DNA of 64,000 bases, from assembly GCA_964304625.1 (NCBI GenBank), contig OZ199840.1:6076001-6140000 (forward strand), given 5' to 3'. This DNA comes from Kudoa neothunni (Eukaryota; Cnidaria). The notes under the pieces are model-generated. The model did not search any database and had not been told where the DNA came from. It saw nothing but the letters and a program-made list of their open reading frames with translations. This document shows positions 39,569 to 51,088 of the stretch, piece after piece (the first letter of the stretch is position 1; each line of letters starts with the position of its first letter). Position numbers and translations under genes: made by a program.

Positions 39569-40197
39569 CACTGCTGTCACTATTATCGATAATGATCAGC
39601 ATTGTATGTCACCTCCAGGTACAAAATTGTTGTTCGCCGTTAAATATGACCCATGCTTAACCAAACGCTTCAACAATACCAATGTGTATTTGTCATTTTT
39701 CAGTATAACCAGGGCATCAAGACTCAACTGATGGTCATCCCATCTGTAGGGCGCTTCAAAGATGTTAACTACGAAAAGTAATTATTCAATGATCTCTCGA
39801 TTTTTAGGTTTATTATCTCCATCTAGTCCTATCTACAAGCATAGATGCAACGCAACTGTGTGGGACGAGAAACTGCTAAAAGTGCAATGTTTCGACATTA
39901 TTTATGAAAATCTCAGCCCTCATCATAGCAATATTGAATTAAAACCAAAAATTGAATCCATCTACGCAATTGAAGCTATCAATTGTAATTGAACTTTAGT
40001 GTATTGTGATTATGTTTTAAATAGGCACGTCAAATTACTTCCGCAGAATCTCGAGAAGAAATATTATTAATTTCTCGGTGAGTGTAATAATAGGACTGGT
40101 TGTTGCAGTTTCAATCTTCATTGTGTTCTTCAAAGTCGAATTGAACTTCGTGAAAGAACACATCGTCTTCGAAGCGAATGAACCACCTGAGCAATAG
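39565..40197 (+). CDS. small type I membrane protein, unrecognised
   Basis: Four exons (39565-39618, 39704-39777, 39827-39984, 40025-40197) join in phase to 152 residues. Residues 1-16 form a signal peptide (MTLLSLLSIMISIVC). An ectodomain of about 90 residues has a few cysteines and possible N-glycosylation sites (NAT, NCT, NLS). A strong membrane segment (about 112-131; VSVIIGLVVAVSIFIVFF) and a short acidic tail follow. The exon chain, signal peptide and membrane segment together make it a convincing gene, but I do not recognise the family. It overlaps the preceding predicted gene by four bases. Confidence 0.7.
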
Positions 40198-40721
40198 TTT
40201 AGTTGTAGAATCTAAAATAGTCTAGCATAATATTTATTCTGGTTAATTTCAGTCTATTTGTATCAAGCATTATTGTATAAACTGCATTTTATTCGTAATA
40301 TCTACATTTTTAAGACCTTCTCTAACTGGAGTCGGCAACCATTTTGAGTAACAGGCCGAACAGACATACCCTAACTCGAATGCAAGTGATATTTTTTATC
40401 AATCTACTAAAGTGTTCAATTATGCTTAATTCGAATTTTGAATTTAAATATATAATTAAAAATTTAATAAATTCCTTAAAGTAGAAAAATACTTCGAATC
40501 AAAAGCATTATATTCTAATAATTTTCACTTCTCATAATTAACTCGTGTTCAACTTGTTAATGAACACTATTGGACGATGTCAAGTAACATTAGACATGCC
40601 TTTTTAAAAATATTTTATACTTTTATGGAAATAATTTAACAGTCATATTTATTCCGGATTTCCGATTTAATGAAAATGAAATCAGTCACTAAAATATTTA
40701 TATCAACAACATATCAACATT

Positions 40722-40800
40722 TTAACCTTCCGAGCGCATGAAAATCGACTTTACACATTCCTTATTTTGGGGTCCAATGGACCCCACATTTTTTGAGCTT
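40722..40800 (+). mobile_element. piggyBac-like terminus with palindrome
   Basis: The stretch begins TTAACCTTCCGAGCGCATG and has the palindrome GGGGTCCAATGGACCCC about 45 bases in. The start and spacing match the ends at 55505 and 63902. It may be the left end of the decayed copy at 41704-42016. Confidence 0.65.
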
Positions 40801-41703
40801 GAATTATGGATAAAAATGAAATAAGTAATTTAGCAAAGTATGAGAGAAAACTATCGATAAAATATTGGAAAATATTACAATTATAACACCGTCGGTAGTT
40901 AATGACGATTATCGAAACATTTAAAAGGTTGGATTAAACGAGTTTAGGCCTCTTTTTTAATATAATGGAATTTAATAAAACATATATATCATTCCCCATT
41001 AAATAATTCTTAAAAATTGTTTCCTTCGTAATTAATTTTCTAATAATCACGCCCAATATACCCGCAAACATATTATTCCATAATACTTAAATGCGAGATA
41101 TTTATATTACAAAATATCACGCAAACAACTTTTGAACTGCTTTCATTAAAGATGACTCTACAAACAGAAAATCCTCGCTTTTCTGTCTTGAGATTTCGAA
41201 CCATAACAGCATCACTCGCGACAAAGTAATTCTATTATGCTATTATAATTTTTATCAATGCAATTTTTGTTTCTCTGAACATAATCCTTCGCCAAACCAT
41301 CTTCAAGCTCTTCTAGAAACTTAACTGTTGAACAATTGAGATCATAGAAAACAGTCATTAAGATAAAATCAATTAACCAAGCTAATACCACCCTAATGAA
41401 GAATACTGCTGTCGACCATCGATTCGTTTACTTTGTACACTCGTTGTAACAATAATATGATCCATTGTTCCCATTCTTCCCTTTTTAACGATTATATTCC
41501 AGGTTAACAACAGGTTTTTTCAGTCTGTATCTTCAACATTTGTAATGAACCGGAGGTTGTTAGTATTAAAATTGCTTTACCTTTTATAGGAACATAGATG
41601 ATTAGTATTAGTTTTTGATTAAACAAAAGTGTACTAAAACTTCCCGGTTGGAATTCGTTTTTTAAATAATTTGTAATATCTCGATTATTATTTCGGAGGT
41701 GTT

Positions 41704-42016
41704 CCAGTCATTCCCCCTGCAAGAGTTTTTGGGAAATGGAAACAGAAGTAAAGAAACTTTCACAAATGATATTTCTCCACTTTCCATTAATGATGACACA
41801 AGATCTAGGACAATATCTCCTCAACATTTTCTGACGCTTCATTATTATTTTTATCCAAATACACAGGAAGTTATAAGTGTACTTGGTCTCGGGATTGGAA
41901 AGGAGAAAATACGTAATTCCGTATATATTGCCCGAAGAAAAATTTTCCCTAAAGGCAAATAGCAGCTGGTCGTCAATGGTCAAACTCTCCGGGGGTAACA
42001 AAGTTCGGAACGACAA
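41704..42016 (-). mobile_element. broken piggyBac transposase fragment
   Basis: The minus strand encodes LTIDDQLL.AFRE, like the piggyBac DDE stretch around the second catalytic Asp, and later WRNIICESFFTSVSISQKLL, like the block containing DNFFTS. The pieces are in one frame but the sequence between them is degenerate and the protein is far from complete. It is a fossil. Confidence 0.65.
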
Positions 42017-43375
42017 TCTTTCGAATCCTTAAAAATATCATAAATGGGGAAGAACCCATCCATGATCGTTCAAGCTTCACTAGTTTTGAATTCCTCCTAA
42101 TGAATAGCCCTCGAAATTTGATTCAACCCATTTAATGGTATAATCTTTCGAAAAATATCCCTTCGCTTTCCAACACTCCAAAGCAATTTGAATCATTCTA
42201 ATTAAGATTAAAAATGGGAATATAATTATGGATTCCCAAATTAGCTAATAAATCTTGTTTTGAAAAATCTTCAAATAACTCTGATAATTAAAATTGGTAA
42301 ACGTGTTAATGTTTTAAGTAACAATTGAGAAAATAAATAGATTCACCATCAAATATGAGGAATGATCAGCAAATAAGGTGATTCTGTTTGAAACATAAGA
42401 AGCTGAACCTGGACACTTTGAAAAATATTTCGTTTAAAACTTTTAATTATTTAAAGTCCCTCAAAAAACCAATTAACATCATCCTTATCTTCGTAAATTT
42501 TTCGATAGCGTTTATTATCTTCAGAAACATTAGAATGACATATATATCTAAATTACCAAAAGATGTTATAAAATTAATTGATATCGGATTCAAATTCATC
42601 CAAAATATTACGCTCAGAACCATTTATGGCAGCGTTTTACTCGTCGGTACTGATCGACATTTAACGTATGTATGATTTTTTCAATTTTTGTCTGTTTCCT
42701 TTCGATATAATTTTATTTAATTATCAAAATTGTTGTAAATTATTTTTCTTTGTTGTTTGATAGAAAAAAGGATTAAGACAATAGCAATGTGCTTTATTTA
42801 ATTTAAAAGTTAACCTCATAATTGCGCAATATAAGTGTATCAATGTCAGGTTCGAACTTCTCAAATCAATTGTCTATTGACAAATTATCGATATGACTGC
42901 TTTTAATTCATTTATTGTGTTGGTTCAAAGAATTCGGGCATGTTTGAAAGATAAACCTAATTGCCGACAACAATTTTTAGTGACGTATCCATTTTGTTAA
43001 TTACAAGCCACCAAAAGAGGAGCTGAAGACCAAAAAATTGGATGTTAACCCGCCTTCAAGCGTTCTCTTGGAGAATTAGAGTTTAAATTCAATTAGAATA
43101 ACACGTCAATTACGAAAAATAACAATATAAATGCTCGGAAACGATTTATTTTATGTCCTACACGCATCGTAAGGATCATAAGGCGGAACAAACAAGCATA
43201 TCATAGTTGTACCAACATTATATATAACGAGCATTCAATAAAAATACTAACCTATTGGAATGTCCACAAAAATAAATTATTTATTGTATATCATGTAGTT
43301 TTTACCGCGTAATAACGTATTAAAGTAAGCAAATGTAGCTTAAAAATCTAATCCACTAAAGGGGAGAAATTAATC

Positions 43376-43416
43376 TTGGTGGACTCGTCGAGCCCAGGTC
43401 ACCCATTAAGGGTTAA
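43376..43416 (-). mobile_element. TTAA-type terminus
   Basis: On the minus strand it reads TTAACCCTTAATGGGTGACC followed by the near-palindrome GGGCTCGACGAGTCC. It shares the plan of the other piggyBac-like ends and could be the right end of the remains beginning at 40722, but the two ends are not clearly inverted copies. Confidence 0.4.
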
Positions 43417-43565
43417 CACACAAAGCGATAAATTAAAACCGAAAAAATGAGATTGTTATTAGAGAACAACAATACGAATTCATTTTCGAATAATAATTGT
43501 AAGGTAAATGAAAGTAGCAAGTAATACGCAAATTGATGCGAAATAATAATGCCAATGGCATCCGA

Positions 43566-46500
43566 TTATGGTAAACCAATTCCATTTAGGAAGGCATCAT
43601 CTGAAGGTTTTCTGCCTAAAAAGTCAACCAACATATCCATACCATCCTAAGTTATCAAGTATGAGTTAGGTGTATGTGAATTTGGGTGGTAAATTACTTT
43701 TGAACCTCCAGGACTGAGTATACACTTCTGTAGAGAAGACCGGCGGTAGAATCAGTAGGGTTAGCTTTGAAGCGAGACGCATACATATCAGCCGAATACA
43801 CTTGACTCCACTGAAATTAGGGAATATATTAGAAGATAAACCTCATAAAAAATCTCAAATTACCAAATAACCATAATATCTTGCATCATAACCCCCAGTC
43901 AGATGACCAAACGAAGCACTAAAGTTGGTTCCTTCCATAGGTTTGATTCCCCAGTAATTGGTCAAAGCATCTTCCACCTCTTTACGACTATCAATCTACG
44001 TAGGATTTGTGTTCCAATTGATAAAAACCACGATAAATTTAATACGTGATCTTTTGAGTGAATTGATTGATCAAGCTTCGAAAATGAAATCTACATAACA
44101 GGAATTTTTAAAAATCCCACTAAATAACCAATACCTGTCTCAAATAGTAAAGTGCAGCATTAGCCTTTTTGCTTTCGATCAGTCGATCAATGAGTTCATC
44201 CGACATTGGTTCGTGGGCTAAAAATTTATCTTATCTACTAACTTAGTAAGAAAATCCATACTTTTATGATGACTGGAAAGAGACTTCAAAACTGATTTAT
44301 CCCAAACCCAATTTTCCAACATTTGAGAAGGGGCTCAACAAAATCTCTTTCGACACTCGTACCGCTACAAAAATATAAATGCCCCAATCATTTTTCTACC
44401 TGAACATAGCGAAACGACTTGAACTACACATGGTGTGCATTACAAGTCCAAATTCATGGAAAAATGTCTCCACTTAAAAAATATTCCATATATATTTTAA
44501 GTTTTAAAAACAGCTGAGATTCCGTAAATTCAAAGGTTTGTGTACATACTTCGCTGTGGGTGAATAGAACAGGTTTGTTGGGAAGTGGTTTTGTAAAATT
44601 CGCTACCATGGCAGATACACCGGGCTAAACAAACAGATCACCACTTAGAAATGACACACTATAACCACTTGGTATTCGCCATTCGGGAGCATACAACGAT
44701 GTTGAATGGTGAAACAAGCTGCATGACTATATTTGTTAGGTCTAGGAAATAGATCCAAATAGAAATAGCCCAAGAGTTGGCCTTTGTTTTCGCTTGAAGG
44801 ACAGTCTTCAATAACGGCATATAAGGAAACATCAGAGTGCCAAGTTGGTGCTCCTTCAACCTTTTGCAAATTTTAGTTTTAATAAATCCTAAATTGTTGA
44901 TTAAAAAAATTGAATAATGTTTTATAATGTTATTGTTTAGTTTTTGGGGGGTGACTTCAAGCTTTAATAGGGAGAATCCACCATAGCTCAACAGAATTTA
45001 TATTAAAATTATTCTGACACTTATTTCACTTGATAAAATCGATCGACTGAGAGCATAAGCTTGATTTTATATTATTAATTTCTCCCCGATAAATTAGAGA
45101 ATAATTATTCATCAAAATAAATCATTCAAAACTATTTCAAAACTTTTCTCTCTGATTTAAATACTTAACACTAAAATAATCGTGATATCATTGATTAATT
45201 AAATATGAATATATTATAGAAATAAAACTTCAGAGAACAATTTTTTCGATTAAAAAAGACTAAACTTGAATTCCAATAAAGTAATTTACTAAAAAAACCA
45301 ATAAAAATTATTATACAATCATAAAATGTTTACATAGTTTATATTTAAACGTTCCTTTACAAAACAAATAATCCTTTCTTAAATTTTAAATTTCCCCTTT
45401 CCATATTTATTTTAACTATTAAAATAAAAGATGCAAATCGTTTGATCACGTGTAAAATGTTATAACTACTAAATTAAGTTGAGAAGTTATTTTCTATGTA
45501 AAACTCATCCATTTTATCAGAAACAATAAGGTAGATATAATTCTACTATATTTTAATTCAATAAATGAAAAAATTACTATCTCACGAAATAAATTTAAAC
45601 AAAGCAAAGCTTCCTATTGCGTTATGTAAAATTTAATCTAAAATTCTAAATTAAATAATTGAAATTGTACTTTACAAAAATAACTATGAATAAAAATATT
45701 ATTTGTTCTATAAAATATCCAATTATTAAAAAATGTCGATGGCTCATAAAATATTCATAATATCTATTAGTAAATTCAATAAAATTTTCTTCAATTTTTA
45801 TAACTTCAAATACAGGGAAATGAAAGGTCAAAATCTCAATTTTCAATAAATTCACAAAAGTATTCCAAGATTTTAACAAAAGATAAAAAGGTAATTAATT
45901 TACATAAATTCAATTTCAGCAATAATTAATAGAAAGCTACAACCTTGAGATTGATAATGGTAAAATGTCATACACTGTAAGTTTCTTAAAGCTATGTTCT
46001 TCATAAAAAATCCGTCGAATAAGAGTCCATGAAAAAAACATTAATGCTTCAAAAATTATACTTCCAATAATTTAACGAATCAATTAGCCAAATAATGAAA
46101 TTCAAATAATAGATAACAATTTATTAAATAAAATACTCTAGAAGAGAAATAAAATTTAATCTATTTAACTCATTACTGAAGACTATTCCAATCGTACATT
46201 TGCATCAAATATATATATATATATATATACATGTACTTACTTATAATAAATTAATAATTCCAAAAGAAAAAAAATCATGTTCATTTATTACGTAGAAAAT
46301 AAATCTAATTAAATAGATATTTTACAAGATTTTGCGGAAATAAACGTATATACAGTGTGTTAGAGAAACCATAAGGATCGAGCATAATTCATAACCACCC
46401 TCATCATTAAATCATTCACACTTATTTAGCAAGATATGCCAAAAAAATTCAAGTAATTTTACATCAATAATTAAAAACCTGATTTTCCTTTTAACACAAC

Positions 46501-48030
46501 AAAATTATATAAGTTTATTGCCTACTTCAATTATCGTTTGACCGTAAATTTATTTTATAACTTAAACTAAACCCCTCAACAATAAAACCTTACCTGATAA
46601 AGTTGGTAAATTTTCTCGGAAACTTTACCGAAATCAAATATTTCCTTGATTTTATCATGATCCACACAGTAGTCAAGTTTGGAAACAAGGTTGGTGTAAT
46701 AACTGTAATCCACGAATTGATTTTTCCATCAAATGGGATATTCCTAGATTGGCACTAAACGAAATAAATGTATTTTATAATTTATAAAATTAAATTGATA
46801 CATCCTCTTTTTTAATTTCTATCAATCGATTGATTTCATTTTGTTGCAACGGTCTCAACTTGTTCACTAACGAATCCAAAAACTTTTCGACAGTTTCAGG
46901 AGTTTTCGCCATAAGTTTCTTTTTTAAAAACACACTTAGAATTCGCCTAATAAACCAAATATTTACTTCAATTGAATATTGGGCGTGTGTGTCGTAACCA
47001 AGCAATCGAGCTTTCTGAGTGAATGAACCTCACAAACTCATACACGATAAATGACTACTTTGTGTCGCAAGGCAACTATTTTTTCAAGAATTTCAGTATT
47101 TTGGCTGATACACCGAGAGTTGAAATGAAAATTGACCGATTTTCTAGTGGATTCCACTTGGCAGTATTCATAATTGGAACAACATGAGGATATTTTAGTG
47201 TGACCTTTCGTTTACCATTCCCGTCCATTTCTAAACATTCCAACAAATCCATGGATATACCAACTAAACAAAAAGATGTTAGTACGACTTAAAAAACAAC
47301 AATCAAATAAACCTAATTCACTATCATCAAAGTGAAGAACAGTATTCTCAGTGTTGATATTGTTGTTGAATGTAATACAAAGATTTTGAATTTCTTTCAT
47401 CAATTCTTCAACATTTTTCCTGGTTGATTCATCGAGATGTAGACCTCTTCTTCGACCATCCAATATCCATCGATCTAGAAGTCGTTTTTCTTCTCCTTCC
47501 AGGTTGGGGTTGGCTTTCTGTTGATAGTTGGAACGAAATAAATAGAATACTCAGTTAAGTAAACTTACTTGGCATTGCACAATTTTGTCAAACATTTGTT
47601 TACACATTCTAATATATGTAGTTACAGCGATATAGCTATTCGAATGGGAATTCATACGACAGTTTCACAACAAAATCTGTAAGATCTTTATCACTGTCAG
47701 TAGATGCCTTGCGTTGATTTTTCATCCGGTGAAACATATTGAAAAAACTCGATGTATGATGAGGTATCCATAAAAGTGATATCACCATATGATGATGGCT
47801 ACACAAACAACAGTAAACAACTACAGAAAAAACTAATTTCGCACCAAAACAATATCCTCAAATTTAGTGTTTTCTGATGGTAAGTTGAGTATGCTGTCAT
47901 GCAAAGATTGAGTGGAAGTTTTCAGTGTATTTGTCATTGTTACTATTTGTTCACCACTCTCGGTCCATTTATGTCGTCCACAATATTTCTCAAAATTACG
48001 CAACAACACATCATTCTCAACTAAAGTCAT
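43566..48030 (-). pseudogene. THOP1: thimet oligopeptidase-like M3 metallopeptidase gene, broken
   Basis: Exons on the minus strand follow the M3 family (thimet oligopeptidase/neurolysin) from the N-terminus (48030-47845, 47798-47658, 47608-47569, 47517-47313, 47263 onward) to the C-terminus (ILSPGGSK, GMDMLVDFLGRKP, stop at 43566). Recognisable blocks are RRRGLHLDEST, VTLKYPHVVP, MAKTPETVEKFL, GYFYLDLFPRPNKYSHAACF, AMVANFTKP and FGHLTGGYDARYYGYL. These are cytosolic zinc endopeptidases of short peptides. Five single-base frameshifts break it, at about 43726, 44333, 46710, 47157 and 47720, plus a doubtful acceptor at about 44472. The zinc motif reads HEFGL (44444-44458) instead of HEFGH, losing a zinc ligand. 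Splice sites are otherwise intact. Either it is a recent pseudogene or the assembly is locally poor. A 1.7-kb AT-rich intron (about 44876-46590) is unusually long. Confidence 0.75.
46208..46232 (+). repeat. AT microsatellite
   Basis: A run of about ten AT units lies in the long intron of the peptidase gene. Confidence 0.8.
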
Positions 48031-49634
48031 TTTGGTCCCTTATAACAAGAATTTAGATCGACTATGCGGCATCAAGCAACCCCAAGGGTCTCACTTTTGA
48101 ATGCAAATGCAACAGTTTGACAGCTCGATAATGTGCCAGAGATTAATCTTCGCATACAAATGAATACGTATGCATGCGTCCTTCGCACAAACGCACATGG
48201 CGGTCGACTTGTATAATTTAGCGATATTTATCGTAGTGGATATTAACTATTTTTCAAGTATTTAAATTGTTCTACATTACGAAATGTTTCAATAACTTTA
48301 TCGTTGTTTATTTCTAATTTACCACAAAAAATAAACACTTCCTCCATAAAAATTAATATCTATTTATTCAGTTGGTTGATCCACATCTAAATAGTTTTTT
48401 GAGAATATGAAAGAAAAAACGCGAATATTTTATTTACAGGATTGATGTGAAAGATATCGCATGATGCTGTCAATATACCCTCTAATTTCAATAGTAAATG
48501 TTGTTCGATGAGTCAAAGTTTTAAATATGTTTATTAAAAATTTTACTAAACGTTTAAATTCCTTTTTATGACAGGGTAGAATTTATTTGTCAGTAACATC
48601 GACGTATGTGTGACACCTTTAGTTAACCAGCTTAATTTTTTAACTGAATACAAAAACATTTAATTTTTATACTATTACGTTAAATCTTTTAATACATAAA
48701 AAGAGAGGTCTCGTCGACATATAAAAATTCTAATAACTTTTGAGGTAGTTTTCGCTAGATTTAATCTACCTATACATTACGAGCAAAAATCAACAAACAG
48801 TAATCATTGAGGAAAGGGTTATATTGACAAGGTAAATAATATTCAGGGCCCACTAGTTTTGATTATATTTAAATACTTCAAGCATCTAAGAACAGAAAGG
48901 CGGTCTAGAAATAATTAACTTTAACAGATTCTAAAAAATTTAATCTGTATACAGTTTGCGAGTAAGAGTTGCTTAGATTAAAAATTTCGAATGCGCAAGC
49001 GTACACGCCGTTTAGGATTAAATTTTACCTTGTCGGTAGCCTCAGCCTCCTAAAATTTGAGTGGAACCACTAAGCTTTTGATGTATTATAACCATATTGC
49101 CCTGGCGATTACATATTATTAATTCTTTTTCTACAAGAATAAGAATTTATACTTTATGCAGCCATCAGCCGATTAATTCTAGTAAATGTTTAATTTTACC
49201 AATAAAAATTAATTATTTGACGAAATGCATGAGTCATTAGCATAAATTGCCCCATAAATATCACATTATTCTAATTTACGTATGTAGGATTAATGTTCAG
49301 GCTAACTATAATCATTTAATGGAAAATGTTGCCATTGTTCTTCAATTCAACCGCACAAATAACCTCTACCCTTTTTAAATGATAATGTTTCATTTTATAA
49401 TAATTCTAGAATACGATTTAAAGTATTTTATCAATCTAAATTTTGTAAAAATAAATTGAGTAACTTTGCTAAGAATCAAAAATTGATCCAACAAAGTTTC
49501 TGTCGTATTATAATGGATCTTTAAAATAAACCTCAAATTTATCTTGGAAACAGGTAGAAATTAAAATAAAATTCTTTATGATTAAATTGATTCAAAATTT
49601 AAAATTACGCGATTGAATACTCCCTCCTCCCGTT
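48031..49634. other. 1.6-kb non-genic stretch
   Basis: This is upstream of the peptidase start codon. No exon chain or repeat can be supported. Confidence 0.5.
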
Positions 49635-51088
49635 CAGGGTTGCTAGAGTTGGTACGTTTTCGCCCTAAATAAAGGTATTGGCACTTTCGGTACGACTTCG
49701 ACGCAAGTTGGTACGTTTTAAGGTCAATGAGTTTCGAGATAGAATTATTATAAGCGCATGCCACATATAAGATAATGTGTTAGAAGACCTGGCACAAAGT
49801 ATCCACTCATATTCCTCAAATAGCTCAAAACGTCAAAATAAATATAACGGATTACAATAATTATTCGGCATCGAGCATCCGACCATATTGTATCTGCCGC
49901 ATAAGATGGCCGTCTCTTGAGCAAACTATTTATAAAATATTGGACGAATGGACAATTCTAACAACGTTTCTCAAGGTTGGACCATAAGAAAACAGGGCTA
50001 AACCCGTATCTAAAATATTTGCACCTCTATTTAAACTCATACATAGAATGTACTATACATTCTAACTTTTCTTACTCATAATCGATAAATTCGAAATTAA
50101 ATTACAAGGTGAGAGTTTAGAGTACATAATCTATGGAATTCCTTTGAAAATCTTATGAAAATGATATGTAATTATTTGTTGAAAAGTCTGATCAAAAATA
50201 ACACCTTCTAGAGCTTAAATTTTAAATTCCCCTTAAATTATATTCATCCGGATAAGTTTTATTACAAGTCAAAAGTAGAATCAGTTTAGAATGAAAATAC
50301 TACCATAATAAATATTCAAGATTGTGTTTACTTTCTTACCAAAACTCTAGATTTCCATTTATTTACGGACGAAATAGATGCTTCAAAGGTTTTTAAGCGT
50401 CGCAAAATTTATACCTATACGGTTACTTGAACCAATGCATCCTGCAAATGTTAATGAAGGAAAACCCCACTCCATTATACCCCTCTCAATGAGATTTCCA
50501 AATATTATTGTTGAAGATGAATATTTTAAATTTGGGCAATGAATAGATAGAACTTAGCCTGCAAAATAACCATCATTCATTGAAAGAGACCCGAAGAAAT
50601 ATTGTTACGCGGTCACAAATGAAAGAAGAGGAGAAATATTTAAGTATCGATTGCTGTCAAAATTAATGCTGTCTTTATTTGCTATGCCTTGTTCGCCTGG
50701 ATCTGCTGGCGATCTATTTTTATTAATGAATAAAAACAAATTTGAAAACAGATTTATATTGGAAGATGAAACAATAATTGCTCTACAATACATTAAATGT
50801 TTACTGAGAGACGTCAGTCGCACGAGGTAGAATCCATATATATGACCAATTAACTAAAATGATGGAAAAAATAAATCTACATGATGAGAAAGATAATGAT
50901 AGTAAATTAATATTTTGATATATAAATAGATCCTATCAATTATTTTTTCTGTTTCGATTAGTTTAATGTTGCTGGAATTATATTGTTTGTATTATTTTTA
51001 AAAAATGGTACTATTATAAAATTTTAGTACAATTTTAAATTTCTTGGTATTATTTGGTACGATTTACAAAAATCGTCTGGCAACCCTG
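49635..51088 (+). mobile_element. decayed hAT-like element, 1.45 kb
   Basis: The left end CAGGGTTGCTAGAGTTGG and right end (minus strand) CAGGGTTGCCAGACGATT share CAGGGTTGCYAGA, a hAT-type terminus. Near the right end a plus-strand frame (about 50610-50830) reads LMLSLFAMPCSPGSAG then LFLLMNKNKFENRF. It resembles the hAT C-terminal dimerisation domain (normally ...ERVFSLMN...). The rest of the transposase is gone. Flanking 8-mers do not match well. Confidence 0.65.

Larger units (their letters stand above)
40198..43565. other. 3.4-kb non-genic region with piggyBac remains
   Basis: It contains a piggyBac-like left end at 40722, a broken piggyBac transposase piece on the minus strand (41704-42016) and a TTAA-type end at 43376-43416. 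A plus-strand open frame (about 42388-42675) ends in a good donor and could be an exon, but it has no start or family. Nothing else is seen. Confidence 0.5.

Noticed and set aside
41699-41962. 87-codon plus-strand frame
   Set aside because: Opposite strand of the piggyBac transposase fragment.
42388-42675. Plus-strand frame with a hydrophobic segment and a good splice donor
   Set aside because: An in-frame stop lies just upstream, no ATG until 42532, and the product would be about 47 residues; it is not supported enough to list as a gene.
47640-47800. An extra frameshift at the KLSYEF stretch of the peptidase
   Set aside because: A 50-bp GTATGA..TAG intron (47609-47657) explains the frame change and restores the family pattern.
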